Part shown: positions 36,798 to 47,200 of the stretch, piece after piece
Layout: each line of letters opens with the position of its first letter
Numbering within the stretch: position 1 is the stretch's first letter
Assembly: GCA_965230755.1 (NCBI GenBank)
Contig: CBDDLT010000010.1
Location: forward strand, 174,382 to 238,381
Source: DATFJT01 sp965230755
GTDB taxonomy: Bacteria > Bacteroidota > Bacteroidia > Chitinophagales > Saprospiraceae
Direction of reading: 5' to 3'
Length of the DNA: 64,000 nucleotides
The notes under the pieces: generated by a model
What the model saw: the letters and a program-made list of their open reading frames with translations, nothing else
Database searches by the model: none
Told to the model about the DNA's origin: nothing
Made by a program: the position numbers and the translations under genes

Positions 36798-37754
36798 CTA
36801 TTTCGATCTGGACAAAAAATAAACTATAGCAATGCCCAATATGAAAAATAATATCGCGGGTACAAGGAATGCAGATTGCCCTGATATGTGTTCATATTTG
36901 GAGGGCATGAGATAGAGCTCGGAAATGATTTTGTCGAATTCGACTTGAGTGGGTTGTGTAATCCAAGAACCATCTTCTGCATAACCCGATTTGGGCCATC
37001 GCCATGGCCAGATTTTATGCATTGAACCGATGATAAATCCAGTCAACAAGGCCAAGGTCAATTGCTCGTACTTTTCTAAAGCCCAATTCACTATTCTAGA
37101 GAAACTAAATAAACCAAAAGCACAGCCCAATCCAAAAACAGCAATAATTATCAATGCTGACAATTCATGGTTCTCTAACAAACCCTCCTTAAGCGTGTCG
37201 TGCAATATGAACTGATACATGCCCATGATCAACAATAAAAAGCTACCCGAAATACCAGGTAGAATCATGGCCGATATGGCAATTGAGCCACAGATAAAAA
37301 TAAATAAAAGGTGATCGTTAACAGATCCGACTGGCAATTGTGTCAACCCAAAAGCTACCAATGCCCCAACAACTAAGGCCAGTATTTCCTGTATCCTCCA
37401 TTTTTTGATCATCGCTCCGACATAAAATATACTCGCGATAATCAATCCAAAGAAAAAAGCCCAGACTGTGGGTGGCATTTTTTCTAGCCAATAACTTATT
37501 CCGAATATTCCTATTCCTATCCCAACTACCATCCCCAGAACCAGCTTCAAGATGAAGCTTCCATCGATGTGTTGCCAGAGTTTCTGAAACTCAAATTTTC
37601 TCAAATATGAGAAAGCTTTGGCATCTATTGAGTGTATGGCTTTTATCAGCCGAGGATAAATTCCTGTTATCAATGCAAGAGTTCCTCCTGATACTCCGGG
37701 AATGGTCTCAGCCACACCCATCGCGGCTCCTTTTAAAACAGTTGATATATTCAA
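36798..37754 (-). CDS. DUF368 membrane protein (polyprenyl-phosphate translocase family)
   Basis: A polytopic inner-membrane protein with about eight to nine hydrophobic segments. The family signature LKGAAMGVAETIPGVSGGTLALITGIYPRL is at the N-terminus, followed by a second ISAMILPGISGSFLLLIMGMY repeat. DUF368 proteins (PopT type) have been linked to recycling undecaprenyl phosphate across the membrane for cell-wall and glycan synthesis. Start choice: the long frame from 37907 runs 149 bases into the upstream gene and adds a non-conserved head. A TTG at 37754 keeps the conserved LKG and begins 5 bases after the upstream stop; an ATG at 37721 with an AAGGAG five bases before it is the alternative. 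The gene overlaps nothing with the TTG start and is likely cotranscribed with the phospholipase-like gene. Confidence 0.85.
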   Translation of the reverse strand: MNISTVLKGAAMGVAETIPGVSGGTLALITGIYPRLIKAIHSIDAKAFSYLRKFEFQKLWQHIDGSFILKLVLGMVVGIGIGIFGISYWLEKMPPTVWAFFFGLIIASIFYVGAMIKKWRIQEILALVVGALVAFGLTQLPVGSVNDHLLFIFICGSIAISAMILPGISGSFLLLIMGMYQFILHDTLKEGLLENHELSALIIIAVFGLGCAFGLFSFSRIVNWALEKYEQLTLALLTGFIIGSMHKIWPWRWPKSGYAEDGSWITQPTQVEFDKIISELYLMPSKYEHISGQSAFLVPAILFFILGIAIVYFLSRSK

Positions 37755-37758
37755 AACA

Positions 37759-38973
37759 TTAAAAATTTTCGTGACCTCTGCCTTTGGGAACCCCTGCTCT
37801 GTATTGTTCTTCCAACTGCTCGTCCACTTCTTTCGCAATCTCATCATCGTCCAATGCCGGTGACCCAGCATCGAGCCAAGCAGAATACCACACAGATCCA
37901 ATAGCAAGAATAGCCCTATGCCATCTGTCTTCTACCATTCCACTCATTGACACATTGTACGTCCGAGCGTAATCTTCACATTGTGTTCTAATGGTTCTCT
38001 CTAAGCGCTCTACATAACAGTATTGCTGATCATCAGGAAAATTCACGGACAATTCCTTTTCTATCGCCAACACGTCCTCACACAACTCATGGCTTTCCAA
38101 AATTATTTTCCAAAAATACGATCGAGGATCTACAATATACCTGGCTCTTCCCGAGAGAATATCAAACTCATCTTCAGCAAACAACTCCGGAATCCTACTT
38201 TCCCAGAATGCGTGAATTCCTACCTGATTGGTCATCTGACCATTGTAATTAACAGTGGTATGAAGAGGCACACAAGCATCACCAATATAGTGTCCAATTT
38301 CGGCAGAAATTCTCAAAATTTTCTTAGAGTTCTTTGATGCGAATGCCTTAACCAAAGTGGAATAATACTCCTCTAAATGATACGGTAGGATCCCATATGT
38401 GCTGAAATCATCGATAAAGCTCATATACAGAAATCGATCCTTGTCAATAGAATCAAAAAAATCCTCAAGGTCTCTACCTTCTACTTTTTTCTCATCCTTG
38501 TAATACAAAGACTTCAGATGTGCTCTGTAGGCAGGAAGCAATTGATCCTTGAAATCAAAGCCATCACCGGATTTATACATGTGGTCACTTTCTTTGGGTT
38601 TTTCTGTGCTTTTTTCGACAAAAACAGTATCCAGATCATGAGTGATCAAAATCATGGAACCGTGTAACAAAACTGCCTCATCCTTATCTCTTGGCAAATC
38701 ATCAAATGGAAGTTCTCCCCAATGATCAATATCAATATAATGTCGTACCGCTTCGTGTTTAGCCGCATACCTTCTTTTATCAGGATCGACGGCATGTTCG
38801 GTGATAAAGTCTATGTTTTTCTTGTAGAACTGACCAAGTTCAGGTTCTAAAGTAAAAACAGCCAGTCTATTGATCCTACGGTGACCATAAAATCCCCATT
38901 CCGGAACCAGAGATAAAAACAATACAGGAGATAGGAGCAGTAATAATAAAGAAATGGTTCTCGTAATATTCAT
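37759..38973 (-). CDS. Secreted zinc phospholipase C / S1-P1 nuclease superfamily protein
   Basis: A 404-residue protein with a Sec signal ending near LSLVPE. The mature part opens WGFYGHRRIN, where the N-terminal Trp and the following His are zinc ligands in this superfamily. HYIDIDHWG, then EIGHYIGDACVPLHTTVNYNG and GIHAFWESRIPEL complete the set of His/Asp zinc ligands (HxxxD and H-x3-E patterns). This is the three-zinc site of bacterial phospholipase C and S1/P1 nucleases; the precise substrate (lipid or nucleic acid) cannot be decided. It is longer than Bacillus PLC (about 280), with extra C-terminal helices. The ATG at 38973 is chosen over a TTG at 38994 because it gives a normal signal peptide. 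It is codirectional with DUF368 downstream and DUF4340 upstream (43-base gap). Confidence 0.82.
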   Translation of the reverse strand: MNITRTISLLLLLLSPVLFLSLVPEWGFYGHRRINRLAVFTLEPELGQFYKKNIDFITEHAVDPDKRRYAAKHEAVRHYIDIDHWGELPFDDLPRDKDEAVLLHGSMILITHDLDTVFVEKSTEKPKESDHMYKSGDGFDFKDQLLPAYRAHLKSLYYKDEKKVEGRDLEDFFDSIDKDRFLYMSFIDDFSTYGILPYHLEEYYSTLVKAFASKNSKKILRISAEIGHYIGDACVPLHTTVNYNGQMTNQVGIHAFWESRIPELFAEDEFDILSGRARYIVDPRSYFWKIILESHELCEDVLAIEKELSVNFPDDQQYCYVERLERTIRTQCEDYARTYNVSMSGMVEDRWHRAILAIGSVWYSAWLDAGSPALDDDEIAKEVDEQLEEQYRAGVPKGRGHENF

Positions 38974-39016
38974 CTTCTTAGATCGACAACACAAACGGTA
39001 TTTACATTATGCTAAT

Positions 39017-40018
39017 CTACTGAATACTTTCAAAAATATGGGTTAATTTGGTGTCATTCACAGAATAATAATAATCATCGGGAGATTCAATCAGGTAATT
39101 TGCCTCTCTCTGCCTGGGAGAATAAAGTTCCTTTTGACCTTCTATCAACTCACCCAATTGATTTCTTCTGTACCTGAGGAACATATTGTACTCAACAGAC
39201 TCACCATTATTTAAGTCGAATTTGATCCGTAATTTAGGGTTTCTATTTTTCACATCGTCCAAGGCATGACCTTCGAGAGCATCATAAACCCGACCTGCCT
39301 TTAAATCTAAAAGCCTGGTAACAAACGCTCTTATTTTGCTTGCATCTGGCAGGCTCTCCGGTTTGCTTCCGGGAAAGACCTTGGTCATTTTGTACTCCGG
39401 CAAAGCAATGCTCATTGACTCGCTTTTCTGCTCCAAAAAATCGAAGGCAATCTGCTTGATATCTTTCTCCTGAATCAATGGAAATACTTCTTTCGAAACC
39501 CAATATTCAGAATCAGCATGATACCTAAGGTCTACCGCGCCTTGCATATGAGCCAAATGCATGACGAAGACTTTATCCGCTCCGTCCATCATCATATAGG
39601 TCCCATTGCCATTGGCATTGGTTCCACCAATGAAGTAAGATTTCATCAATTCGTCCGACTTATTGTAAATCTTGATTTGATTGGTATAACTCATCAACTG
39701 CTTTAGGGCAGTTTCACTTTCTGCTCTACTGGGTATATACTTAATTTCAATATCCCTCAATGTATTCATGAAGGTCTCGAATCTTCTTTCATTGACCCCG
39801 TATTTATCATTGACAATCCATTGCCCCGCTTTCTTCTCCATAGTGGTTTTATTGGCCTTGTGATCTGCCAGCACTATTCTTTGGATATCCTGTATGTTTT
39901 CTATAGCGAAATTCCTGTCCTCATAAACTCGTTTTTCGTTTTGACCCGAATTAACGAAGTAATAAGCAATGGCCGCTAGAATCAAAAGTAATAGGAGTAA
40001 TACAATGTTCTTTTTCAT
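39017..40018 (-). CDS. DUF4340 domain protein, probable partner of the Gld ABC transporter
   Basis: A 333-residue protein with an N-terminal membrane anchor (KKNIVLLLLLLILAAIAYYF) and an extracytoplasmic DUF4340 domain: IVLADHKANKTTMEKKAGQWIVND is the diagnostic opening, followed by repeated short beta-alpha units such as KIYNKSDELMKSYFIGG and YWVSKEVFPLI. DUF4340 genes commonly follow ABC-2 permease and GldG-like genes in many phyla, which suggests a shared membrane complex; direct evidence is lacking. Here it follows gldG after 80 bases. Function of the domain is unknown. Confidence 0.85.
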   Translation of the reverse strand: MKKNIVLLLLLLILAAIAYYFVNSGQNEKRVYEDRNFAIENIQDIQRIVLADHKANKTTMEKKAGQWIVNDKYGVNERRFETFMNTLRDIEIKYIPSRAESETALKQLMSYTNQIKIYNKSDELMKSYFIGGTNANGNGTYMMMDGADKVFVMHLAHMQGAVDLRYHADSEYWVSKEVFPLIQEKDIKQIAFDFLEQKSESMSIALPEYKMTKVFPGSKPESLPDASKIRAFVTRLLDLKAGRVYDALEGHALDDVKNRNPKLRIKFDLNNGESVEYNMFLRYRRNQLGELIEGQKELYSPRQREANYLIESPDDYYYSVNDTKLTHIFESIQ

Positions 40019-40098
40019 CCGTTTAAAATTTTTCCGCGGTTAAAAATTGTAGACATACTTCTGAACAAATGCAACCGCTTAACTTTCACAACACCCAC

Positions 40099-41796
40099 TT
40101 AGGTAAATCGTCTTTTTCGAATCCAATAATAAAGAATACCAAAAATGAAAAGCAAAGCAATTGGGCCGATCAAATTGAGCCACTGCCAGAACTGATATTC
40201 GCTCTCAAGCTTCGTTCTATCCATTAGACGCAATTTGTATTTTTTACTTCTGGCTTCTAATACGGAACCGTCACTAATGAGATAGTCCACACAATTCAAG
40301 AGAAAATTTTTATTGTCGAAAACGTAATTTTCATAAGGATTAAAACCCAATGGTCTAAAGGAGCCATTATCGGGATCAATTAAGTTCTTGATCATGTCTC
40401 CATCACTGATTACGATCATTTTTGCTTCATCAGATTGCTGAACAAAAGGACGGTTAATTCTTTGAAGCCCCTCTAGTAAACCCTGAGTTACCCGATCCTT
40501 AAAGTGAGAGTTAAACTTACCTTCATAAAGAACAGCCAGGTTTTGAGAACCCTGATTAAACTTGGACACATCGGGATCATAGCGCACCACTTCGAAATTA
40601 AGGCGTACAGGATTAAACTGAATTCTGCTGTATTGTGATGACTTTAAAAGACTAGTTTTACTGATATCGTCGTGGGTTCGTATGGTATCAATGCTGCTCG
40701 GGAAAAACAAGTTGATTCTATCCAGGTTCTTGACAATAGGATGCTGGTAGGAAGGAGTGGCTGCAACATGGTAATACCAGGGAAATAGTTCGAACTGGGG
40801 TTGATTACCTGAGACTCCAGTTTGCAGTGGTATTTTAGTGCATTCCATATCCAAGACTAAATTGGGCTGCACTCGTGCTCCATAGCTGAACAAAAGATCA
40901 TCAATATTGAGGTTCTGATCAAGTGGAACATAGAATTTGTTTCTTGCAATACTATCGACATTCACTACCAGTTTATCAACAAGCCATAAAACCCTACCAC
41001 CTCGCATCATGTACTGATCTATCTTGAATTTATCTTTTTCAGAAAATGGCTCTGTCGGATCGGCAACGATCAGTACTTTAACTTCCTCACTGAGAAAGGG
41101 AATGCTATCAAGATTAACACGACCTACTTTATAAAAAGAGTTCAACGAATTAATAAAATCCGCCATCTCCACACGGTTTGGCTCTCCCCTACCTGTTGTA
41201 AAAATGACAGCCGGTCTATCCTCTGAACTAATTGTCTTTATTCCATTGATCAGCTGATACTCGAGCAATGCCACAGACTCACTCAGTGTATTCTCATTTT
41301 GAACACTGGAAGTTTCCTCCGCAAGTAAGTTGACCGTGATATATTCCTTCCCCCGATAAATTTGAACATAGGGGTAGATGATCTTATCTACTGTTTCTCC
41401 CTGTTCTTCAATTCTCAAGGTTAACGGGCGCATACCATCTTTGGCTAACTCTTGTCTAATTTCATTTACCCTTTCAATGCTACCCTCATTCGGATCACTA
41501 AAGTCGAATGTTATTCCACTATTGATGCGCGAAAAATCGGTTAAAATATCTTTGGCACTCTGACTCAATCGTTCAAAACCCGATGGAAAATCCCCTTCCA
41601 ACCAGACTTTTACAAAAATCTCAGAATCCAGGTTTTCAAGATAATCAACTGTATTATCCGTCAAAGTATATTTTCTCTCCTCCGTTAAATCGAAAGTACG
41701 ATACACATATTGCCCTATAATATTGATAAGGAATATTATCCCGACAATAACAATTAGGTTTAAATACTTGGAGATACTAGAACTAAATTTTGCCAT
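40099..41796 (-). CDS. gldG: Gliding motility ABC transporter auxiliary subunit GldG
   Basis: A 565-residue protein with an N-terminal membrane helix (LIVIVGIIFLINIIGQYVY) and a C-terminal one (LIGPIALLFIFGILYYWI), and a periplasmic GldG/ABC-2-type domain between them: LTEERKYTLTDNTVDYLENL at the start, IFTTGRGEPNRVEMADFI, VLIVADPTEPFSEKDKFKIDQ, then GRVLWLVDKLVV and VISDGDMIKNL near the end. In Flavobacterium johnsoniae GldA, GldF and GldG form an ABC transporter once thought essential for gliding, later shown to be dispensable in some species. The start overlaps the gldF stop by 14 bases, indicating coupled translation. It shows an ordinary domain order with no missing region. Confidence 0.92.
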   Translation of the reverse strand: MAKFSSSISKYLNLIVIVGIIFLINIIGQYVYRTFDLTEERKYTLTDNTVDYLENLDSEIFVKVWLEGDFPSGFERLSQSAKDILTDFSRINSGITFDFSDPNEGSIERVNEIRQELAKDGMRPLTLRIEEQGETVDKIIYPYVQIYRGKEYITVNLLAEETSSVQNENTLSESVALLEYQLINGIKTISSEDRPAVIFTTGRGEPNRVEMADFINSLNSFYKVGRVNLDSIPFLSEEVKVLIVADPTEPFSEKDKFKIDQYMMRGGRVLWLVDKLVVNVDSIARNKFYVPLDQNLNIDDLLFSYGARVQPNLVLDMECTKIPLQTGVSGNQPQFELFPWYYHVAATPSYQHPIVKNLDRINLFFPSSIDTIRTHDDISKTSLLKSSQYSRIQFNPVRLNFEVVRYDPDVSKFNQGSQNLAVLYEGKFNSHFKDRVTQGLLEGLQRINRPFVQQSDEAKMIVISDGDMIKNLIDPDNGSFRPLGFNPYENYVFDNKNFLLNCVDYLISDGSVLEARSKKYKLRLMDRTKLESEYQFWQWLNLIGPIALLFIFGILYYWIRKRRFT

Positions 41797-42514
41797 TCCT
41801 CAAAACATTTAATGATAAGAAATAGAAAAGCAAAACGATCGAGAAGAAGTATAGAACGTCTCTAGTATCCAAAACTCCCCTACTCAATGAGAAAAAATGG
41901 TATTCAATTCCAAGTTTTTTCACCAACAAATCAGTTTTCCCAAAGAAAATTGGCAATTCTGATATGAATTCGAAACCGTAATAGAAGAAAAAACATAATA
42001 CCAAAGCAATTAGAAATGATATGATTTGATTACTGCTCAACGAAGAAGCAAAAATGCCAATCACTGTAAATGCAGCACTCAACAATATTAGGCCCAAATA
42101 AGACGCCATTGTAGCTCCCAAATCGATTATTCCAACCGGATTTCCCAACTGATAAACCGTATATAAATAGAAAAGTGTAAGACTCAATGCAAATATCACC
42201 ATCAGCAATGAAGCCATAAATTTACCGACGATAATAGACGATAAACTTATAGGTTTTGAAAGCAGCAACTCGTGAGTACCCATCTGTATTTCTTCGGATA
42301 TACTCCTCATTGTGATGGCGGGAATCAGAAACATTAAAATATTAGGTGCGAGGTCAAAAAAGCTCTCTAAGCTAGCATATCCAGCTTCCAATATGCTAAA
42401 CCTTGGAAAAACAAAAAGCATCAAGCCCATCAATATCAAAAAGGCTCCTATCACTATGTATGCGATAAGAGAAGAAAAGAAGTTATTGAGTTCGAATCTA
42501 AAAATAGACCACAT
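41783..42514 (-). CDS. gldF: Gliding motility ABC transporter permease GldF
   Basis: A 243-residue ABC-2-type permease. FRFELNNFFSSLIAYIVIGAFL begins the first of six membrane segments. A conserved cytoplasmic block ISEEIQMGTHELLLSKPISLSSIIVGKF lies between segments two and three; it is the ATPase-contact region of this family. The remaining segments end in FSIVLLFYFLSLNVLRN. It lies 2 bases after gldA and overlaps gldG, so all three subunits are made from one transcript. The transported substrate is not known. Confidence 0.92.
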   Translation of the reverse strand: MWSIFRFELNNFFSSLIAYIVIGAFLILMGLMLFVFPRFSILEAGYASLESFFDLAPNILMFLIPAITMRSISEEIQMGTHELLLSKPISLSSIIVGKFMASLLMVIFALSLTLFYLYTVYQLGNPVGIIDLGATMASYLGLILLSAAFTVIGIFASSLSSNQIISFLIALVLCFFFYYGFEFISELPIFFGKTDLLVKKLGIEYHFFSLSRGVLDTRDVLYFFSIVLLFYFLSLNVLRNGKI

Positions 42515-42516
42515 GA

Positions 42517-43437
42517 CTAATTGGGATTATTTTTTCCAGTCAAATTTTGAAATATACTTTCTAAGTTGGAAGTTTTAGTGCTCATTTCGAGAATGCCAAA
42601 ATTCAGTTCCTTACTCAAAGCATAGATCTCAGGACGAACATCTTTCTCTGCATAACAAAGAATCTCAAAATTTTGAGCATCAATTTTCTTTACATTCTTT
42701 ACACCATCTATTTCCATTAATGCCTGCTCATTCAAATCACCTTGAATTTCCAATTTGATTGCATTCATTGACTTATTCAAGTTGACGATTTCCTCTTTGT
42801 TATTATCTGCGACCAACTTACCATTGTCAATGATAATTACTCTATCACAAACTTGCTCAACTTCTTGCATGATATGAGAGGAAAACAGTACTGTTTTCTC
42901 CTTACCCAGAGTCCTTATTAGTTCTCTAATATCTTTCAATTGATTGGGATCCAAGCCGCTCATGGGTTCATCCAGAATGATTACTTCCGGATCGTGCAGA
43001 ATAGCGTGAGCAAGACCAAGTCTCTGTCGATATCCTTTGGATAGATTCTTTATCTTTTTGTGCTTTTCCTTCGTCAGTCCCACCAAACCGATTACCTCTT
43101 GAATTCTTGAGGCATCTATTTTCTTACTGAAAAGTCCAGCTACAAATTGCAGAAACTCGGTAACGTACAATTCTTTATACAGTGGATTGCTCTCCGGCAA
43201 ATAACCTATCCTTTCCTTGACATCCAAGGGATTCTTGACCACATCTACTCCTGCCACCTCTACTTGACCCTCATCTGGTACGATAAGGCCGCAGAGCATT
43301 TTCATCGTTGTGGACTTGCCCGCACCATTGGGCCCTAAGAAACCGGTTATACTTGCCTTGGAAAGTTCAAAACCAAGTTGATTGACGGCTACTTGCTTAC
43401 CATAAGTTTTGGTCAAATTAGAAATCTTGATGGACAT
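42517..43437 (-). CDS. gldA: Gliding motility ABC transporter ATPase GldA
   Basis: A 306-residue cytoplasmic ATPase. Walker A is GPNGAGKST, the Q-loop lies before IGYLPESNPLY, the signature motif is LSKGYRQRLGLAHAIL, Walker B is VIILDEPMSGLDP, and the switch His is in VLFSSHIMQEVEQ. The C-terminal about 90 residues (INLNKSMNAIKLEIQGDL to FQNLTG) form the extension usual in ABC-2 drug- or lipid-type exporters. It energises GldF/GldG. It lies first in the gldA-F-G-DUF4340 unit; the 142 bases upstream separate it from the LysM gene and hold that gene's likely terminator. Confidence 0.93.
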   Translation of the reverse strand: MSIKISNLTKTYGKQVAVNQLGFELSKASITGFLGPNGAGKSTTMKMLCGLIVPDEGQVEVAGVDVVKNPLDVKERIGYLPESNPLYKELYVTEFLQFVAGLFSKKIDASRIQEVIGLVGLTKEKHKKIKNLSKGYRQRLGLAHAILHDPEVIILDEPMSGLDPNQLKDIRELIRTLGKEKTVLFSSHIMQEVEQVCDRVIIIDNGKLVADNNKEEIVNLNKSMNAIKLEIQGDLNEQALMEIDGVKNVKKIDAQNFEILCYAEKDVRPEIYALSKELNFGILEMSTKTSNLESIFQNLTGKNNPN

Positions 43438-43529
43438 GTTAAGTTGAACAGATTTGTTTAATTGATGACAATAATTACAATCTACAAACGAATAAAATGT
43501 TGCTTGGGTATGTTCATTAAATTAAAATA

Positions 43530-43555
43530 GGGCAATACACCAAGTGAAATTGCCC
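43530..43555 (-). terminator. Likely terminator after the BON-LysM gene
   Basis: Perfect 7-bp stem GGGCAAT / ATTGCCC (43530-43536 and 43549-43555), followed on the minus strand by TATTTTAATTT, a broken T-tract. It lies 25 bases after the stop of the gene at 43580, and read-through toward gldA is possible. Confidence 0.55.
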
Positions 43556-43579
43556 CATAATTTAATTTCTTAAATCAGA

Positions 43580-44062
43580 TTACAACTTAGGAATTCTAAG
43601 TACTTGTCCTGGATAGATCAAGTCTGCACTTTTCAACATTGGTTGATTAGCTTCAAACAACTCCTTGTATTTCATAGGATCTCCGTAATACTTTTTAGCA
43701 ATTAGAGAGAGAGATTCACCAGACGCCACTGTGTGAAACTGAGATTCATCAGCCTCTTCAGTTACAGAAAGTCTGTCATCTACAGATGCAATTCCATCAA
43801 CATTTCCTACTGCTAATATTACCTTTTCCTTGTCCGATTGTGAACTCACCTGACCATATATGGTTGCAATATCATCATTCAAATCAATTTCTAGGTTCTC
43901 TACATCGAGATTAAGAGCGATAACTTCTGTCTTTAGAAGGTTTTCTTTTTGTTGTTTTAATAATTCTTGTAGCTTCTCATTTCCAGCAGCTTCTTTAGCT
44001 TTAGACTCTGCATCAGAAAATACACTACTTCCAGCCTTTTTTAAAAAAGAAAATAGACCCAT
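43580..44062 (-). CDS. BON-LysM protein (Kbp/YgaU-like)
   Basis: A 160-residue protein without a signal peptide, matching E. coli Kbp (YgaU, 149 residues) in length and order. Residues about 1-45 form a charged helix, about 48-105 a BON domain (IATIYGQVSSQSDKEKVIL ... VDGIASVDDRL), and 109-160 a LysM domain (FHTVASGESLSLIAKKYYG ... NQPMLKSADLIYPGQVLRIPKL). Kbp binds potassium in the cytoplasm of E. coli; other homologues may bind peptidoglycan. Which applies here is not decidable from sequence. It is divergent from secDF, with which it shares the upstream region. Confidence 0.88.
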   Translation of the reverse strand: MGLFSFLKKAGSSVFSDAESKAKEAAGNEKLQELLKQQKENLLKTEVIALNLDVENLEIDLNDDIATIYGQVSSQSDKEKVILAVGNVDGIASVDDRLSVTEEADESQFHTVASGESLSLIAKKYYGDPMKYKELFEANQPMLKSADLIYPGQVLRIPKL

Positions 44063-44194
44063 ACTATAAAAAATAAATTAGTTAATTAATGGCGGCAATA
44101 TAGTAAAAAAAAACTCCTGAAAACAGTCCTAATTTTTTTTGGTGCACTATTTGCTCTTTTTCGCATTATTGTTCAAAAGCAAATATTAAATACG

Positions 44195-44202
44195 TATATT
44201 TG
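44195..44202 (+). promoter_or_regulatory. Probable secDF promoter, -7 box TATATTTG
   Basis: The sequence matches the Bacteroidota -7 consensus TAnnTTTG exactly and lies 34 bases before the secDF ATG. A weak -33-like TATTG ends at 44171, 23 bases upstream. The start site itself is not known. Confidence 0.5.
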
Positions 44203-44236
44203 CGGTTCTTTAAAATTTATTATAATTTTTAATAAT

Positions 44237-47200
44237 ATGCAAGGCAAAGGATTTATTAGGTTTTTTCTAATCTTATTAACCATAGTCTGTCTTATTCAGT
44301 ATTTATATATACTCCCCACAAATAAAGTGGAGCGTCATGCTACCGAATATGCAACTCAGAAAACTTCTTCCCTAACGGACGAGTCAGAAATTAGAACTCA
44401 ATCAAAGATATACGAGACTGAGTATCTGGATTCTATGTCCTCAGAAGAAATTCTTTCTATTCCTCTTTTAGGGTCTTATACTTATGAAGAATTAAAGAAG
44501 CAACAGCTTGCTTTAGGACTGGACTTGAAGGGAGGACTTAGCACGGTATTGCAGGTAGATGTTAAAGAATTTATCATAGCATTATCGGATTATAGTAAGG
44601 ATGAGAAATTCAACCAGGCTTTAGTTAATGCTAATGAGAAACTGAAAGAAACACAGACCGATTTTGTTACACTATTTAGAGATGAATATGTTAAACTCGG
44701 TGCTGAGGGAGATTTGGCTAAGATATTCAGCCGAAATGAAAGCCTTAGAGATGATATCAATTTTAGTTCGACGAACGAAGAAGTCATCAATGTCATTCGA
44801 ACTAAGTCCAATGAAACGGTTGAATTGACATTTAAGCGTCTTAAGGATAGAATTAACAAGTTTGGTGTAACTCAACCAAATATATCCCTTGACAAGAATA
44901 GGGATTTAATTTTGGTTGAACTTCCAGGTGTGAGTAACCCTGAGAGAGCCAGAAATTATTTGCAAGCTACTGCTAAGCTAGAATTTTGGGATGTTTATAG
45001 AGTAACGGACAATGGAGTTATTTCAGCTTTTATTGCAGCTGATGAAAGACTTGCCAAGACAACGGCCGGAGCTGAAGAAACGGTTGCAGTTGACTCTTTC
45101 CTAGAGTATCAGTATGACTCATTAGGTAATGTTATTGATTCTGCGATGGTTGCTCAAGTTGATGGCTCTATTCAAACAGGTGGTCCTTTATTGAGCCTTC
45201 TTAATGTCAACCAATCTTTGGGTGGTCAATTCGCTATGCCATTGAGTGTGATGGGAATGGCTGAAAAGAACAAGATGAATGCGATTTCGAATTTCTTGGA
45301 TCAACCTGAAATCAAGTCTTTGTTCCCAGCTAATATGAAGTTTTTGTGGTCTTCAAAGCCTAGCAAAAATTATGAAACCGGTGAATACACAAATAGTTAC
45401 GAACTATATGCCATAAATACTGATGGGAATGCGAATGAAGCTCCATTGGAAGGAGATAGGATTATCAGTGCTTCCCCACAACCAGATCCTACAACAAATG
45501 AGGTTACGGTAAGCATCAAAATGGATAAGTCCGGTGCACGGAAATGGGGTCAAATGACGACCAAAGCTTATCAAGATAATAATAGAGAAATTGCTATTGC
45601 CTTGGACGATGAAGTTGTTAGTGCTCCTAGAGTAATCAATCCAATTACGGGAGGAGAAAGTTCGATTACAGGGGACTTCAGTATTCAGGAAGCAACTGAC
45701 CTTTCTAACATCTTGGAGGTTGGTAAATTACCAGCTAAGACAAAAATCATTCAGGAGTCATTGGTTGGACCGAGTTTGGGTCAGGAAAACATCAGAAGAT
45801 CTGTCAATTCATTATTGATTGGATTTGGATTGGTTCTATTATTCATGATATTCTACTACGGTGGAAGTGGTATCGTATCAATTATCGCATTATTCTTGAA
45901 CCTGTTCTTCATCTTTGGAACATTGGCAAGTTATGGTACGGTCCTTACTCTACCAGGTATCGCGGGTATCGTGTTGACCATCGGTATGGCAGTGGATGCC
46001 AACGTTATCATATACGAGAGGATTAGGGAAGAACTGCGGTCTGGTAAAACCATGCTGGCTTCCATTTCTGACGGTTTTAGAAATTCTTATTCCGCCATTA
46101 TTGATGCCAACGTCACGACAATATTGACAGCATTTGTATTGGCTTATTTCGGAATGGGGCCGATTAAAGGATTTGCTGTTGTTTTGATCATCGGTGTTCT
46201 TTGTTCTCTATTTACTGCTGTACTTGTAGGTAGATTGATCATTGACTGGTGGACAATCAAAAAAGATAAAAAGATTACATTCAGCACGAATTTCTCTAAA
46301 AATATGTTGGCCAACTTGAACATAGATTGGTTGGGTAAGAGAAAGATTGCTTATACTATTTCTGGAATCATCATCATCGCCGGTATTGTTAGTATGTTCT
46401 CAAGAGGGTTTGAAATGGGCGTTGACTTTAGAGGAGGTCACTCATACAATATTGAATTTGCAGGAGAAGCTCCGGCAGTAGATAATTTGAGAAAAACCTT
46501 GACCGACGCATTTGGTGCTGAGCCCGTGGTTAAAGCCGTTAGCGATGATAATACATTGAATGTTACGACGAGTTATTTGATCAATGATCCTGCAGAGGAT
46601 GCTGATGAACAAGTAATGCTTAAGTTATTCGAAGGCATTCAGGCTGCAACTGCTGAAAATGTCAGTGTGGACGAATTCAAAAAGCCTGACGGTGTGGGAA
46701 CTCATGTTTCAAGTTCCGCTAAAGTTGGTCCAACCATCGCTGATGATATCAAGAATAGCTCAGTGTGGGCGACAGTATTTGCTCTAGCCTTGATCTTCTT
46801 GTATATTTTCATCCGATTTAGTAAGTGGCAATACAGTATGGGAGCTGTTGCTGCCCTATTCCACGATACCCTGGTAGTATTATCTATATTCAGTATTTTC
46901 CATGGTATTCTACCATTTAGTTTGGAAATAGATCAGGCATTTATCGCGGCATTGTTGACAGTAATTGGATATTCGATCAACGATACGGTGGTTGTATTCG
47001 ATAGAATTAGAGAGTTCTTCAATAGCTACTTAGACAAGCCAAAAGAAGAGATTATCAATATGGCCATCAATAATACTTTAAGTAGAACAGTGATCACTTC
47101 GGTTACTACACTTTTCGTTGTATTGATTCTATTCCTTTTTGGTGGTTCCTCAATCAAAGGATTCTCCTTTGCACTAGTTGTGGGTATTTTGGTGGGAACT

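Noticed and set aside
37755..37907. Longer N-terminus for the DUF368 gene
   Set aside because: It lies inside the preceding phospholipase-like gene in another frame and adds residues foreign to the family.
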